Source: Euleptes europaea
Lineage: Eukaryota; Chordata; Lepidosauria; Squamata; Sphaerodactylidae
DNA: 64,000 bases
Direction of reading: 5' to 3'
Assembly (NCBI RefSeq): GCF_029931775.1
Contig: NC_079325.1
Span: 54,916,286 to 54,980,285 of the forward strand
This document shows positions 12,601-22,536 of this stretch, in pieces. Position 1 is the stretch's first letter, and each line of letters opens with the position of its first letter. The position numbers and the translations under genes are program-made. Below the pieces are notes generated by a model that had not been told where the DNA came from, made no database searches, and saw only the letters and a program-made list of their open reading frames with translations.

Positions 12601-15600
12601 TAAAAAGAATCAAATACTAATGATACAAATTATTTTAAAAAACTAAAACAGTGCTACTAATATAACTAAAATACTCATAGCACTTAATCAAGTAATACTC
12701 TATCTAAAATCAGTATGAAGATTATATCACTACCTCTCTACAAGAAGAAGAATAGTTGGTTTTTATACGCTGCCTTTCTCTACCACTTAAGGGAGAGTCA
12801 AACCGGCTTACAGTCACCTTCCCTTTCCCTCCCCACAACAGACACCCTGTGAGGCAAGTGGGACTGAGAGAGTTCCAACAGAGCTGTAACTTGCCCAAGG
12901 TCACCCAGCTGCACAAAGTTCAAACTTACATCGAAAGCTTTGAGGGGATTCCACCACACCCCTTACCTCACTCCATTTGGCCTTCTCCGCAGACTCTGTA
13001 CTTCTTTTGCTTCCTCAAGTTTCAAACTGGAAAAAAAACGCCATGGTTAGAACCAGTCCAATACCACTGGCTGCAATTTATCTCTGCGCAACACACAATT
13101 TTGAGCACAAGACAGTGGATGTGAACATGCTCTTAGTGTAGACTTTGAGTACAAGTCACTGGGGGCAAACCACAAATGAAGGGATGATGCTTTTGTGCCT
13201 CATTTACAGGTCTGGCCGGCTGTTGTTGGAAACGGGATGCTGGACTAGAAATAATTTGGGAATGACTCAAGCAAGGCAACTATGCCATTCTTATTAGATA
13301 AATTCACAATCTGCAGCATTGACACATGACAGCTAAAAATGGAACCTCACATGAACACATAAATCTGCCTTATACTGAACCAGACCAGCTTCCATCCAGG
13401 TCACAATTGTCTGGCAGTGGCTCTCCAGGGTCACAGGCAGAGATCTTTCCCATCACCTACCTGTTCTCTTTTTTCTTTTTGCTGTCAAGTCACAGCTGAC
13501 CTATGGCGACCCCACAGGCAAGAGACCTTCAGAGGTGGTTTGCCATTGCCTGCCAGGTCAGGGCCATCACCTACCACCTGATCCTTTTAACTGGAGATGG
13601 TGGGGACTGAACCTGGGACCTTCTGCATGCTAAGCAGATGCTCTACACTAAGCCACAGCCCCTCTCAGTGTACAGAGGGAGCATACCACTGAATACCAGC
13701 TGCTGTACACAAAACGTGGAACGTTACTCGTTCAAATCCTGCCTCAGTTACACACTCACTAGGAAAACGTGGGCAATCCCCTGGCTATTCAGAAGCCAGA
13801 GTTTGCAATAGCCACAAAACAGGGCTAGTTTGCCACAGTCTCACATTCAAAGCATCCCCCGCCCCGACATAAGAAAGGACATGCTGGATCAGACCAAGGC
13901 CCATCAAGTCTAGCAGTCTGTTCACACAGTGGCCAGCCAGGTGCCTTTAGGAAGTCCACAAGCAAGACGACTGCAGCAGCATTGTCCTGCCTGTGTTCCA
14001 CAGCAGCTAATATAACAGGCATGCTCCTCTGATCATGGAAAGTATAGGTATGCATCATGACTAGGATCCATTTCTATTAGTAGCCATGAATAGCCCTCTC
14101 CTCCATGACCATGTCCACCTCCTCTTAAAGCCTTCCAAGTTGGCAGCCATCACCACATCCTGGGGCAGGGAGTTCCACAGTTGAACTATGCATTGTGTGA
14201 AGAATTACTTCCTTTTATCTGTTTTGAATCTCTCACCCTCCAGCTTCAGCAGATGACCCCGTGTTCTGGTATTATGAGAGAGGGAGAAAAGCTTCTCCCT
14301 GTCCACTCTCTCGATACCATGCATAATTTTATAGACCTCTATCATGTCTCTGCATGACCTCTAACAAGTACTGCATGACTGAACTTCCTAATTTGGGAAG
14401 CCAATCTCCCATTTGCCTTGATATCTGAATGCCAGAGGTACTTGAGTCCTGACACAGACATTCCTGAGTGCCACCTGCATGACAGTGGCCCTATAAAATA
14501 TTCTTTGGCATGACAGGTGTGGCCTAGTTACTTCCTCCTGCCTCAATCCCATGCTGTTTGGGTAATGGAAGAACACAGTAGTACTCTGGTTCTTGTAGGT
14601 TATCCGGGCTGTGTAACCGTGGTCTTGGAATTTTCTTTCCTGACGTTTCGCCAGCAACTGTGGCAGGCATCTTCAGAGTAATAACACTGAAGGACAGTGT
14701 CTCTCAGTGTCAAGGGTGTAGGAAGAGTAATATATAGTCAGAAAGGGGTTGGGTTTGAGCTGAGTATTGTCCTGCAAAAGTATTGTCCTGTAAGTATCAA
14801 GATAATGTGCTAATGAGGGTATGGTATGTTAATATGGAACCATTGTATCCTGAAGTGATCTGTTAATGTGTGTAATCCAAAGCTAATCTGTATGGCTATT
14901 GTTGAATGTTGTCTTTGTCTGGAGGTTTTTCAGGGCAGGAAGCCAAGCCTTATTCATTCTTAAACTCTCCTCTTTTCTGTTAAAGTTGTGCTGATGTTTA
15001 TGAATTTCAATGGCTTCTCTGTGCAATCTGACAAAATAGTTGGTAGAATTGTCCAGTCTTTCAGTGTCTTGGAATAAGACCCTGTGTCCTGTTTGTGTCA
15101 GTCCATGTTCAGCCACTGCTGATTTCTCAGGTTGGCCAAGTCTGCAGTATCTTTCATGTTCTTTTATCCTTGTTTGTATGCTGCGTTTTGTGGTCCCGAT
15201 GTAAACTTCTCCACAGCTGCAAGGTATACGATATACTCCTGCAGAGGTGAGGGGGTCTCTTTTGTCTTTTGTCAGTTCTTACGAAAACTCCTAAATGCCC
15301 CTCGATGTATTGCTGGCGTTACTCTTCGTTCCGAGTTTGGCCAAATGTCACCTGAAGCTAGGGCGTGGTTGGCCGCCTTTAACTACCCCTTAAACCGTGC
15401 TTTAGCACTGAGGAGTTCCTAGCTTCTCTGAAGCATGACCCTTTTAAATCCTCATGGCAAAAAATCTTAGATGAGAAACTGGCGTTGTTGGGCTTCTCGC
15501 AGGATATGATATCAGACCTTGGGAAAACTGAAGCTTTTGCCAAAATTAAAAAGCGCATTAAAGAGCTCGATTATAACAGCACTACTTTCCGTGCTCATCG

Positions 15601-16449
15601 CGTCTGTTCATCCCAGTTCTTCGGAATACCCCCTCCACGTGGTCTGCCTGCCTATACATATTATCTGACAACTCCTCGTCTCTGTAGAGCTTTTTGCTTG
15701 GCTAGATTGAATGCTAACCCTTCTATGGTAATGCAGGGCAAAATTCTGAATATACCCTACTCAGACAGGATCTGCCCCTGCTCTTCTGGCTCTATTGACT
15801 CATTAGCCCATGCCCTTTTGGAAGGCCGCTTTTACGAGGAACTTAAATGGCGCTAGATTTCCCCCCTTTTAATATACAAACCCAATGCTTCTGTGACTGA
15901 CATAATGCCTTTTTTACTAAGCGACAGGGACCCCAAGGCTACATTGTCAGTGGCAAGATTTGTTTCAGTCCTTATATCCCTCCAACACTAGATATATGCT
16001 GCTCAAGATCAATTGATCAAGGAGCTTCTAGGGGATAAAAGGAAAGGAAAAGGAAAGGTTTTTAAATGGAAAGCCAGGTACAAATCTAATTCAATTTATC
16101 CCAGCACAAGCTTTTATTCCACAATACGTTAGTCTGCGGTGGCACCACCCTCCTGCTTCTCTCTCCCTCGAAGGTGCTCGGGACAGCGCATAACGTTCTC
16201 AGTGTCATCTTCACAACAGCCCTGAAAAGTCGGCCAGGCACAGAAGGCGCGACTGGCTCACGGCCAACTGCACGACAGGTGGAGTATCTGAGGCGGCCCA
16301 AGGAGGCCCGTCTCCAGCCGGTCCCCATCCCTAACCCTGGACGCGCGAAAGAGGCGAGGCACGCACCGGACCTCCTCGGTGACCTGCTCTTCCTCCTCCT
16401 CCTCCTCGGAATCCGCCTTCCTCCGTCGGAAAGACTTCCCTGCCGGCAT
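3655..16449 (-). CDS. C9orf78: C9orf78 (TLS1 homolog, HCA59), complete, nine coding exons
   Basis: This small nuclear protein is known to bind the spliceosomal helicase BRR2 (SNRNP200) and to influence 3' splice-site choice. Coding exons (5' to 3'): 16449-16367, 13026-12967, 11879-11828, 11008-10938, 9599-9522, 7392-7195, 6328-6192, 5280-5182, 3746-3655. All introns have GT-AG ends and all phases join, giving 870 nt and 289 residues, the human length as I recall it. Visible landmarks: basic then acidic N-terminus (FRRRK, seven Glu), ALLVGEKLQEETT, TGGMVDMKKLKERGKD, SEEEDLNLGTSFSAETNRRD, MKYIETELKKRKGI, RVSSAKKTEEMLSNQMLSG, AKIKNIIST, DSETSFVPTNMAVNYVQHN and the C-terminus ATDDYHYEKFKKMNRRY. 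It is largely charged with no membrane segment. The start follows the conserved N-terminus and lies in a CpG island. No defect is visible. Confidence 0.96.
3867..4185. repeat. Minisatellite, about 95-bp unit, about 3.3 copies
   Basis: Tandem units contain CTCCTCTCCTGTGCATGGACC, a GAGAGCYCTGTCCTCCCAGAT block and GAGAGAAGAGGCAGGCAGGC. The array lies in the last intron of C9orf78, just upstream of its final exon. Units differ by a few substitutions and small indels. Confidence 0.75.
5321..5525 (+). mobile_element. tRNA-derived CORE/MIR-like SINE
   Basis: Head TATTGTGCAGTGGTTAAAAC, then GGTTTCAAATCCCC (B box), CTTGGGCCAGTCAC and CAGGGTTTTTGTGGGGATAA, ending AATGCTAAATAAAAGTA. The layout (tRNA head, CCTTGGGC core, ATAAA tail) matches copies at 19.1, 21.6 and 38.5 kb. 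Confidence 0.65.
5739..6041 (+). mobile_element. tRNA-derived SINE, GAGCCAGCGTGG family
   Basis: It starts GAGCCAGCGTGGTGTAGTGG (A box), then has CTCTAATCTGGAGAACC, CCACTCCTCCACATGAAGCC and TGTAAGCCAGTTTGAG, and ends in CTTCTTCTTCTT. The (CTT)n tail and fixed body identify a family with further copies at 12.7, 20.7, 45.3 and 62.5 kb. Confidence 0.8.
8736..8756. repeat. (CA)n microsatellite
   Basis: A short CACA run follows TTAAAGCG and runs into CAAAGAGAGAA. No BovB or SINE body is seen beside it. Confidence 0.8.
9690..10150. repeat. Array of AAACCATGGTTT-like palindromes
   Basis: About nine copies of a 12-bp palindromic word or close variants occur, for example at 9695-9706, 9729-9740, 9912-9923, 9928-9939, 9992-10003, 10024-10035 and 10103-10145. 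They are separated by 20-70 bases that include repeated TTAGACATTACACC- and CATAAACC-type phrases. The array lies in intron 4 of C9orf78. It looks like a decayed tandem repeat or repeated MITE remnants. Confidence 0.6.
10452..10640 (+). mobile_element. SINE fragment, CORE/MIR-like
   Basis: GCGTGGTGCAGAATG head, GGTGACCTCTGGCCAACCTC, CTCAGCCTAACCTACCTCGT and a GTTGCAAGGAGAAAAAG body match the degenerate tRNA SINE family seen at 19.1 and 38.5 kb. Confidence 0.5.
11073..11507 (+). mobile_element. 5S-SINE head-to-tail dimer
   Basis: Two 5S-headed SINE monomers (about 11073-11285 and 11286-11507) follow each other in the same direction. Each has the AAGCTA(A/T)GCA 5S word, a GGGAGAC-like phrase, the CAATGGYAAACCACC body and a GTTGGC...GGCTGCA tail. 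One 12-bp direct repeat bounds the pair: AAGCTACTGGCA at 11061-11072 and AAGCTGCTGGCA at 11508-11519. No such repeat is seen at the internal joint. The dimer lies in intron 3 of C9orf78, 60 bases from exon 4. Confidence 0.75.
12739..12920 (-). mobile_element. tRNA-derived SINE, GAGCCAGCGTGG family (3' part)
   Basis: In reverse, the (CTT)n tail, GCCGGTTTGACTCTCC and the GGTGACCTTGGGCAAG region are recognisable. The tRNA head is missing, so this copy is 5'-truncated. Confidence 0.7.
13354..13666 (-). mobile_element. tRNA-Ala-derived SINE with a nested SINE
   Basis: In reverse the head is GGGGCTGTGGCTTAGTGTAG with a B box GGTTCAGTCCCC, then CATCTCCAGTTAAAAGGAT, and the far end is GGCAGATTTATGTGTTC. 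A second SINE tail is inserted at 13462-13563, flanked by the 12-bp repeat CCATCACCTACC (13450-13461 and 13564-13575). Confidence 0.8.
13462..13563 (-). mobile_element. Nested BovB-tailed SINE fragment
   Basis: TTTTTGCTGTCAAGTCACAG, CCTATGGCGACCCC, GCAAGAGACC and AGGTGGTTTGCCATTGCC are the reverse of the shared body and BovB tail used by the 5S and tRNA composite SINEs. Perfect 12-bp duplications flank it. Confidence 0.8.
13863..14365. mobile_element. Old interspersed repeat, CR1-like LINE remnant
   Basis: Phrases such as GGCAGGGAGTTCCACAG, GTGTGAAGAATTACTTCC, CTGGTATTATGAGAGAGGG and CCATGCATAATTTTATAGA belong to a repeat common in reptile DNA. A second, split copy is near 55.6-56.4 kb. The CR1 assignment is tentative; no open frame survives. 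Confidence 0.5.
14585..15262 (-). mobile_element. Penelope-like element, GIY-YIG end and hammerhead-bearing tail
   Basis: On the minus strand the right part encodes GVYRIPCSCGEVYIGTTKRS followed by IQTRIKEHERYCRL, a GIY-YIG nuclease domain typical of Penelope-like reverse transcriptases, and then SVFNNSH-type C-terminal sequence. The reverse-transcriptase domain is absent, so the copy is 5'-truncated. The left part (about 14600-14720) carries a hammerhead-like core on the minus strand: CTGAAGATGCC, then GCTGGCGAAACGTC. It lies in intron 1 of C9orf78. Confidence 0.85.
15263..16060 (+). mobile_element. Non-LTR LINE 3' fragment (Ingi/Vingi-like?)
   Basis: Frames encode ARAWLAAFNYPLNRALA, RLCRAFCLARLNANPSM and a CCHC-like ending ICPCSSGSIDSLAHALLEGR, matching the C-terminal region of the LINEs at 35.5, 38.1 and 41.6-45.2 kb. 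The frame is interrupted. Similarity to Ingi/Vingi-type LINEs is a guess from the domain layout. Confidence 0.65.
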
Positions 16450-16760
16450 GATTCCGGCGGCAGGCCGGGCACGGAGCTCGGCGGACCCCCTTGCCCAGCC
16501 AGCAACGATGGCGGCGGCTGTTGCTGCTGAGCTCCGCCTCCGTGGCGCTCAACCTCTGGCGCGCAGCGATGACGCACGCAGAGCGCGCCGAAGCCGCAGC
16601 CCGGGCGCTTTCGTGCCCTTAGAACGTCCGGGCAGGGCACTTCCGGCTAGGCGGGGCTTTGCTCTGCAGGGCGGAGAGACGACGAGAGGGGATGGACGGC
16701 TGCGGGGCGGAGGACGGTTTTCCCAACAGGTAGACGGTTCTGGATCATTTTGCAAGGGGC
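16130..16760. promoter_or_regulatory. CpG-island promoter of C9orf78, possibly bidirectional
   Basis: The C9orf78 start codon (16449) lies in a CpG-rich block. Upstream (rightward) are a YY1-like GATGGCGGC (16508-16516) and an ETS core ACTTCCGGC (16639-16647). On the plus strand a splice-donor-like CAACAG/GTAGAC occurs at 16729/16730. Since C9orf78 and USP20 are head-to-head neighbours in human, this island could also start a USP20 leader exon. That last point is inference. Confidence 0.55.
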
Positions 16761-16785
16761 CCGGGGAGGGGGGGGGTTGTAGATA

Positions 16786-16991
16786 CGGTTGCCAACGTCC
16801 AGGTGGTGGCTGGAGATCTCCCGCTATTACAACTGACCTCCAGGTGATATAAATCAGCTCCCCTGGAGAAAACGGCTGCTTTGGCCGTTGGACTCTGTGG
16901 CATGGAAGTCCCTCCCCTCTCCAAACCCCGCCCCTCCTCAGGCTCCGCCCCAAAAATCTCCAGGTAGTTTCCAACCTGGAGCTGGCCACCC
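16786..16991. mobile_element. MITE, AGGGTTGCCA family, TA-flanked
   Basis: The ends CGGTTGCCAACGTCCAGGT and ACCTGGAGCTGGCCACCC are inverted, each bordered by TA (16784-16785 and 16992-16993). The length is 206 bp with no coding capacity. TA borders fit Tc1/mariner-type target use, but the TIR is not one I can name. Confidence 0.7.
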
Positions 16992-16993
16992 TA

Positions 16994-18201
16994 GTGGTAG
17001 AGTTGCAGCCAGGCCTGGCCAGGAGCTTCCCTAGTCTGGTTTTAGTTTTTTTTATATATAAATATTTTTTTGTTGATTTTAAATTATAAGTGGGATACAG
17101 AAGAAAAGAGGGGTGGGGGAATGCATAGGAAAATATATTAAAACTTTTTAGTTTTGTTTGGCATACCCCCAATAATGGTTACTGCCCCCTCCTCCCTGGT
17201 TCTGGTGGTGTTTATGTGTTTTTATTTAATTATTGTTGGTTTTAATTGTTCAAATGTTCTAATGTTTGCTGCTTTGGGGACTCTAATCGGATGGAACGGT
17301 GGCATGAAAATGTTTTAAATGAATAAACAGAATTTGGAAGTAGGGTAGAGAGAATGCAGCAGTACTCCCTGTAGTATTCCAAGAAGCCAGCGAGAGAACA
17401 TTTCAGTCTCTCAGGGCGCCCTGTTGCTGATCTGAAAAATTGCCATTCTCCAGCAAACAAACGTCAAAAGGGGATTCCAGCTGTTGAATTAAAGTTCTTC
17501 AGGTAATGCTATCTCTGAGGACTGACATGGAATTCCTCAGTCATTACAGGAGTTAAGTGGCTTAGCAAAACTAGGAAAATTGCATTCTCACCAATTACTG
17601 CTTTTGTGAATGGCCTCTGTACTTTTCTTCATTAGGTTGGAATGTTACCAAAGTACCTCTCAGCTTGTCCTTCCTGCATTCCATTACCCTGCTTTTTAAA
17701 GAAGTTTTTCTTTATATATACATATAAAATCTGCCTAGCAAAGACCTGTCACATGCATTTGACAAACTGGGCTGTCGTCCGTGACTATTTTAAATGGATG
17801 AATGAAACCTGCTTGAATAAAAACTTTCTAGTGTTTATAGTGTCCCAACATTCACATTTATTTTTGCTGCAATGGACTAAACACCCTTCTAAGCCTCATT
17901 TAAGTTGATAGGTGTAGAAGGGTGTAACTCTGTGGACTGCACTACAATAGAGCTATTCCACAAAAACTATAAATCCATCTTCAAGGAAGTCCTCTGCCCA
18001 TCATGACAAATTCCAGAAGGGAACCTTGTCATGTCTGTTACCACCAAAATAACAAAGAATCTTGTGGCATCTGGAAGATTAGCAAATGTAGTAGGCTTGT
18101 GGAAGCTACGAAAGTAGGCCCTGGCTCACAGAAAACTCGGCCCCAGTCTGTGTGTTATTCTTTTGGGTGCCACAATAGTCCTTGTTGAAAAGCCTGTAAG
18201 T
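16994..18201. other. Intergenic, no feature recognised
   Basis: A+T-rich unique-looking sequence between the C9orf78 island and a hAT element. No open frame of note, no splice-bounded exon and no clear repeat was recognised. Confidence 0.5.
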
Positions 18202-18918
18202 CAGGGGTGGGGAACCTTTTTTCCGCCAAGGGCCATTTGGATATTTATAACATCATTCGCGGGCCATACAAAATTATCAACTTAAAAATTAGCAGACTAA
18301 GCCCCAAGCAGGCAGCTGCCCCAGATGACACCCCCCCGGACACGGGCAAGCAGGCAGGCATCCAACCGGTGGCGCACTTGCCCACGTGGTGGCAAAGGAT
18401 GGTCTGTTGCACCAGCCGGGCATAGCCATCCAGCCGCACGCCGGAGTTGTTCCTGCTCCACATGGTTGGAGACGGATTCTACAGCCGGCTCCTGCTACCT
18501 CTGCCTGCAGGGATGAAATGAGGACATGCTGGCTAAGAACTCCCCCTCCCCTGGCACGCATTCTGGCCCTGCCTCCTTTAACCCCTCCATTGTCGCCACT
18601 TCCACCCGCAGCCCTCTTGTAGTACAGAGGGAATTCGTTTCTCCATGGCCCTGGGTGGGAAAGGGTTAACACAGTTTCTTGGGCAGTCTTAGCAGCTCCA
18701 TAGCTAATGACTCTTCTGCAAGGGAGAAAAAGGTTCATTTTCTCGGCAAAACAAACTCACATCTGCCTTAAATAGAGGCTATTCCTGTTCGTGGGAGGGG
18801 GCGGATCACCAGCCTTAGATCCTTCTGAGCTAGAGATCTGCCAGGACCCACGAAGGGCCAGACCAAATGATTTCACGGGCCTTAAACGGCCCCCCAGGCC
18901 TGATATTCCCCACCCCTG
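18202..18918. mobile_element. Non-autonomous hAT element, 717 bp
   Basis: It begins CAGGGGTGGGGAACC and ends TATTCCCCACCCCTG, and perfect 8-bp target duplications CTGTAAGT flank it (18194-18201, 18919-18926). The subterminal AAGGGCCATTTGGATATTTA is shared with the 47.2-kb element. The interior is GC-rich and encodes no recognisable transposase. Confidence 0.9.
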
Positions 18919-18926
18919 CTGTAAGT

Positions 18927-20545
18927 ATTTGCAAACAGACAGATCCTCCGATAACCTCTGTAATTTTGACAATTTAACCCACTGATGCATGCTTATTTTT
19001 GTCCCAGTAGTCTGAGGGAGGATCTGAGAAGAGTTTAAGGAAGGGATTTTTTTTATTTTTAGTGAAGATCTGAGGGAGTAGAAGACAGAAGGGAATGAAA
19101 ACAAGCCAACAGCTGGTGGGCAATGTGTAGTGTAGCGTAATGGTCAGACTAGGATCTGGGAGACCCAAGTTCTATTCCCTGCTCTGCCATGAAAGCTTAC
19201 CGGGTAACCTTGGGCCAGTCATATGCTCACAGCCTGACCTATCTCACAGGATTGCTGTGAGAATAAAATGGAGAAGAGAGTAATAAGTCACTTTGGGTCT
19301 CCACAGCAGAGAAAGGTGGAATATAGAATAAGTGAATAAATAAACAAGAAACTCGTGATGATGAGCTGTTTGGCCCCCTATCTGTCCCAACAACCTGATA
19401 TGCCATGAGGGCATATGGGAACAAAGCTGCCAGGAAAAGCAGGGCACTGCCAGGTGCACCCAAGAGTCCAGGGCTCTGGACTCCATCTTGGTGACCTGTG
19501 CAAACTTTGGGAGCTGTCAGGTGGAGACAGGTTGTTTGTATTTCTCTAACCTTGAGGTAGAAAGGCTGGGAACCATAGGGAGTAAATCACTTCCCTCACA
19601 TACCTAATGAAGCACCTTGATCCCATCAGCAATCCGGGAACTATTCAACTAACTCTGACTAGTTAGTTGCATATCTGAATCATCCTCCAGCCTCCTCTAG
19701 CATACAGAGTAGATTAAGGCAAGACATCTGCCCACTTCTTCCTTCCTGGGAAAACCTCACAAACATCTTCACACATCTGGAAATCTATACAAAAGTATTT
19801 ACCAGTACTTAATCAGGCAAACTAAGATGTTCTTCCCTGTTGCCATTACCTCATGCCCATTCATATCCTAATATCTCAGCTACTTGAGGAATAATCAAAT
19901 CTTTTGTTCCTGGCAAAAACCGTTATTTAGCCAGTTTCCTCATGCAGCCTCAGGGCTGATTTTTGCTATAAGTAGTGGTCTTTTCGCCATTCAAATGTGT
20001 GTGTGTGTGTGTGTTTTGGATCTAACAACCACCCCTCGCTTATGTGTAAGGTCCTTTTATTTCTGAGAGACGCTGGTCCGTTTCTCTGCCGCTCGCCGCT
20101 GCTATCATTTGGACGTCAAATTCTTCTGGACAGGTAAATATTGTCCTCGACCCCTCATATTCTTGTGTCCAACCCCTCTTCCCTTTTATATCTTAGGCTC
20201 TTCTGTGTTTCGGGTGTGTGATTTGTTGCTGTGTGTGAGTTTCAACTGTTTTCAATAAAAACCATAAAACTTAGAAACAATGCTTCTTTATTTAAGAGTT
20301 TTCCAAGGAGGCTTATCGCTGTAAAAGCTGGTAAAAAGATCCTGTACCCCAAACCTCTTGCTAAGCTTAGTCTCTGAACGCTAATTCCCCCAACTAAAAC
20401 GGAAACTGTTTAATTGGGGTAACAAAGCAAGCTAGAAGCACTTAGAGAATTGGCTGCATTTGCCACTGGGCCGAGAGCAGCTGCTCATTCACTCTCCGCT
20501 GGGCATGATTTGGACAAGTAGCCACGTTAGCTTTTTAATTCTGTT
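18927..20545. other. Intergenic with one SINE and a (GT)n run
   Basis: Apart from the SINE at 19.13-19.35 kb and a (TG)n run at about 19998-20014, no repeat is clear. AATAAA occurs at 20254-20259, downstream of a CT-rich stretch. An LTR-like reading was considered but not supported. Confidence 0.4.
19128..19345 (+). mobile_element. tRNA-derived CORE/MIR-like SINE
   Basis: GTAGCGTAATGGTCAGACTA head, GATCTGGGAGACCCAAGTTC, CTTGGGCCAGTCATATGC, CACAGGATTGCTGTGAGAAT and an AAGGTGGAATATAGAATAA tail. It shares this layout with the 21.6- and 38.5-kb copies. Confidence 0.7.
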
Positions 20546-20730
20546 ATCTTTTGAGGGGGTAGCCATGTCGGTCTGCAGTAGAACAGCTAGATTCCCGTCC
20601 AGTAGCACCTTAGAGATCAACAAGATTTGGGGGGGGGGGTAATGAGCTTTGAGAGTCAAAGCTCCCTTTGTCAGGTACCTGACGAAAATCTTGTTGATCT
20701 CTAAGAAGCTACTGGTCTGCAATCTTGCTC
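20546..20730 (-). mobile_element. Penelope-like tail forming a fold-back
   Basis: GTCGGTCTGCAGTAGAACAG and CCAGTAGCACCTTAGAGATC are tail words of a Penelope-like element. About 30-bp arms (20599-20628 and 20685-20715) are inverted copies around a 56-base centre that still resembles a decayed hammerhead core (minus strand: CTGACAAAGGG, then CTCTCAAAGCTC). Confidence 0.6.
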
Positions 20731-20738
20731 ATTCTTTT

Positions 20739-21054
20739 AAGAAGAAGAGTTGATTTTTATATGCTGACTTTCTCTTCCACTTAAGGAAGAATCAAACTGG
20801 CTTACAATCACCTTCCCTTCCCCTCCCCACAATAGACACCCTGTGAGGTAGGTGAGGCTGAGAGAGCTCTAAGAGAACTGTGACTAGCACAAGGCCATCC
20901 AGCTGGCTTCATGTGTGGGAGTGGGGAAACCAACCCAGTTCACCAGATTAGCATCCACTGCTCATGTGGAGGAGTGGGGAATCGAACCCGGTTCTCCAGA
21001 TTAGAGTCCACGGCTCCAAACCACCACTCTTAATCACTACACCATGTTGGCTTA
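20739..21054 (-). mobile_element. tRNA-derived SINE, GAGCCAGCGTGG family (near full length)
   Basis: In reverse it starts AGCCAACATGGTGTAGTG, keeps CTCTAATCTGGAGAACCGG and CACATGAAGCC, and ends in the (CTT)n tail at 20739. Confidence 0.8.
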
Positions 21055-21626
21055 AGTTGTCTATTATTCTGCCAGGATGGCTCCGGCAGGGAAGGTGTTC
21101 TTATTCCCGAGGAGAAGCAGTAGGCATTTGAGGAGGCTGAGGATGAAGTGAAGGAGAAGAGGCAACTTGGCTGGGGGAGCTGTCTGAGCCAGTCCCCCCG
21201 CTGCTGCTGCCCCCCCCCGCCTCATACCCTCTGCCATCGTCTCTACCCACGAGCCAGAGTAGCCAATGTTCCTCCCTTCCTTGTCCCCAAGGCATCTTGA
21301 AAGATACCCAGGGGGCTTGAGGAGGGACAGAGCAGTAGCTATTTGGGCTCCTAAGTGGGGGTTTTGTGGCAAGGTGGCTGCTGTGGAGGCCGCCACCCCC
21401 CAAAATCCACTGGGTAAGGCCTCACTTTGCCTCATTGTAGAGGCAGCCATGAGAACATTATTTCTTTTGAGAGAGAGTGGAGTAAGGAAGAAAGCTCAAT
21501 TTTCTGGAGCAAGAAAAAAAGTTGTAGCCTTCAGCAATAACTCTAGTCTTACCAGTTCGGCTGGGACAAAAAAAAAAAGCCCTGATAGTCTGAAAATTGA
21601 TTTTTCACTTTTTAACCCTGAGAGCC

Positions 21627-21860
21627 ACCGCGGTGTAGTGGCTACTGTGTCAGACAAGGATCTGGGAGACCCTGGTTTGAATTCTCACTTTGCCATGGAA
21701 GCTCGCTGGGTGCCCTTGAGCCAGTCGCACTGTTTCAGTTGAATCTACTTCACAGGGTTGTTGTGACTATAAAATGGAAGAGAGGAGAATGATGTGAGGT
21801 GCTTTGGGTCCCCATTGGGGAGAAAGGTGGGATATAAAACAAAGTAAATAATAATAAATG
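21627..21860 (+). mobile_element. tRNA-derived CORE/MIR-like SINE
   Basis: CACCGCGGTGTAGTGGCTAC head, GGATCTGGGAGACCCTGG, CTTGAGCCAGTCGCACTG, CACAGGGTTGTTGTGACTAT, GAGAAAGGTGGGATATAAAA and an A-rich AATAATAAAT end. Confidence 0.75.
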
Positions 21861-22323
21861 TGTCAGCCCTTGACCCATTGAACCAGAAATCACCACAGAG
21901 ACAGTCAGGATCCAAGCAGATGGCTTTTACTGGTCAAATAGGTATTACAGTGCATATAGAATAAGATGACAGCTATGAGGGTCTTGCTCGTTAGTTGGCA
22001 ATATAAGGCTTGGACAAGGCGGGTGATTACACAACACACAAAGCATAAACAGAGAACACTTTCCCAAGAGTAGCGTTCCCAGGCTTTGGTATGTGAAGTT
22101 GTCCTTGAAGTCTGAACGGTTCAGCCAAGGAACCGAGGCAACAGAGAAACCGAGATAACAGCCTGACAAAATGCTGGCTTGAAACAAGACTGGCAAACGC
22201 TCCCTGTCTTTCTGTCTAAAACAATTTGCTAGATAGAAGTCAATAGTGCAATGGCAGATGACTCAGCAGTTGAAAAAAGCTTCTCACTCCAGTAGAGCTA
22301 TTTTCATACATGGCTGATGAATA

Positions 22324-22536
22324 AGGTTGCCAGCTCCAGGTTGGGAAATACCTAGAGATTTTGGGGGTGGAGCCTGAGAAGAGCGGGGTTTGGGGGGGAG
22401 GACCTTCAGTGGGGTATAATGCCATAGAGTCCATCTTCCACAGTGGCCATTTTCTCCAGATTAACTGATCTCTGTCACCTGGAGATCAGTTGTAATAGCG
22501 GGAGATCTCCAGACACCATATGGAGGTTGGCAGGCC
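22324..22536. mobile_element. MITE, AGGGTTGCCA family, TA-flanked
   Basis: The ends AGGTTGCCAGCTCCAGGTTG and GGAGGTTGGCAGGCC are inverted, with TA at 22322-22323 and 22537-22538. It is in the opposite orientation to the 16.8-kb copy. Confidence 0.7.

Noticed and set aside
16086-17172. Long frames around the C9orf78 CpG island
   Set aside because: These are GC-rich shadows of the promoter and exon 1; only the 16449-16367 exon is supported by homology and splice sites.
19600-20400. LTR-like region with AATAAA and a CT-rich stretch
   Set aside because: No TG...CA bounded unit with target duplication could be found.
21861-22219. Solo LTR fossil starting TGTCAGCCC and ending AAAACA
   Set aside because: No matching flanking duplication and no second copy in the window; kept only as a possibility.
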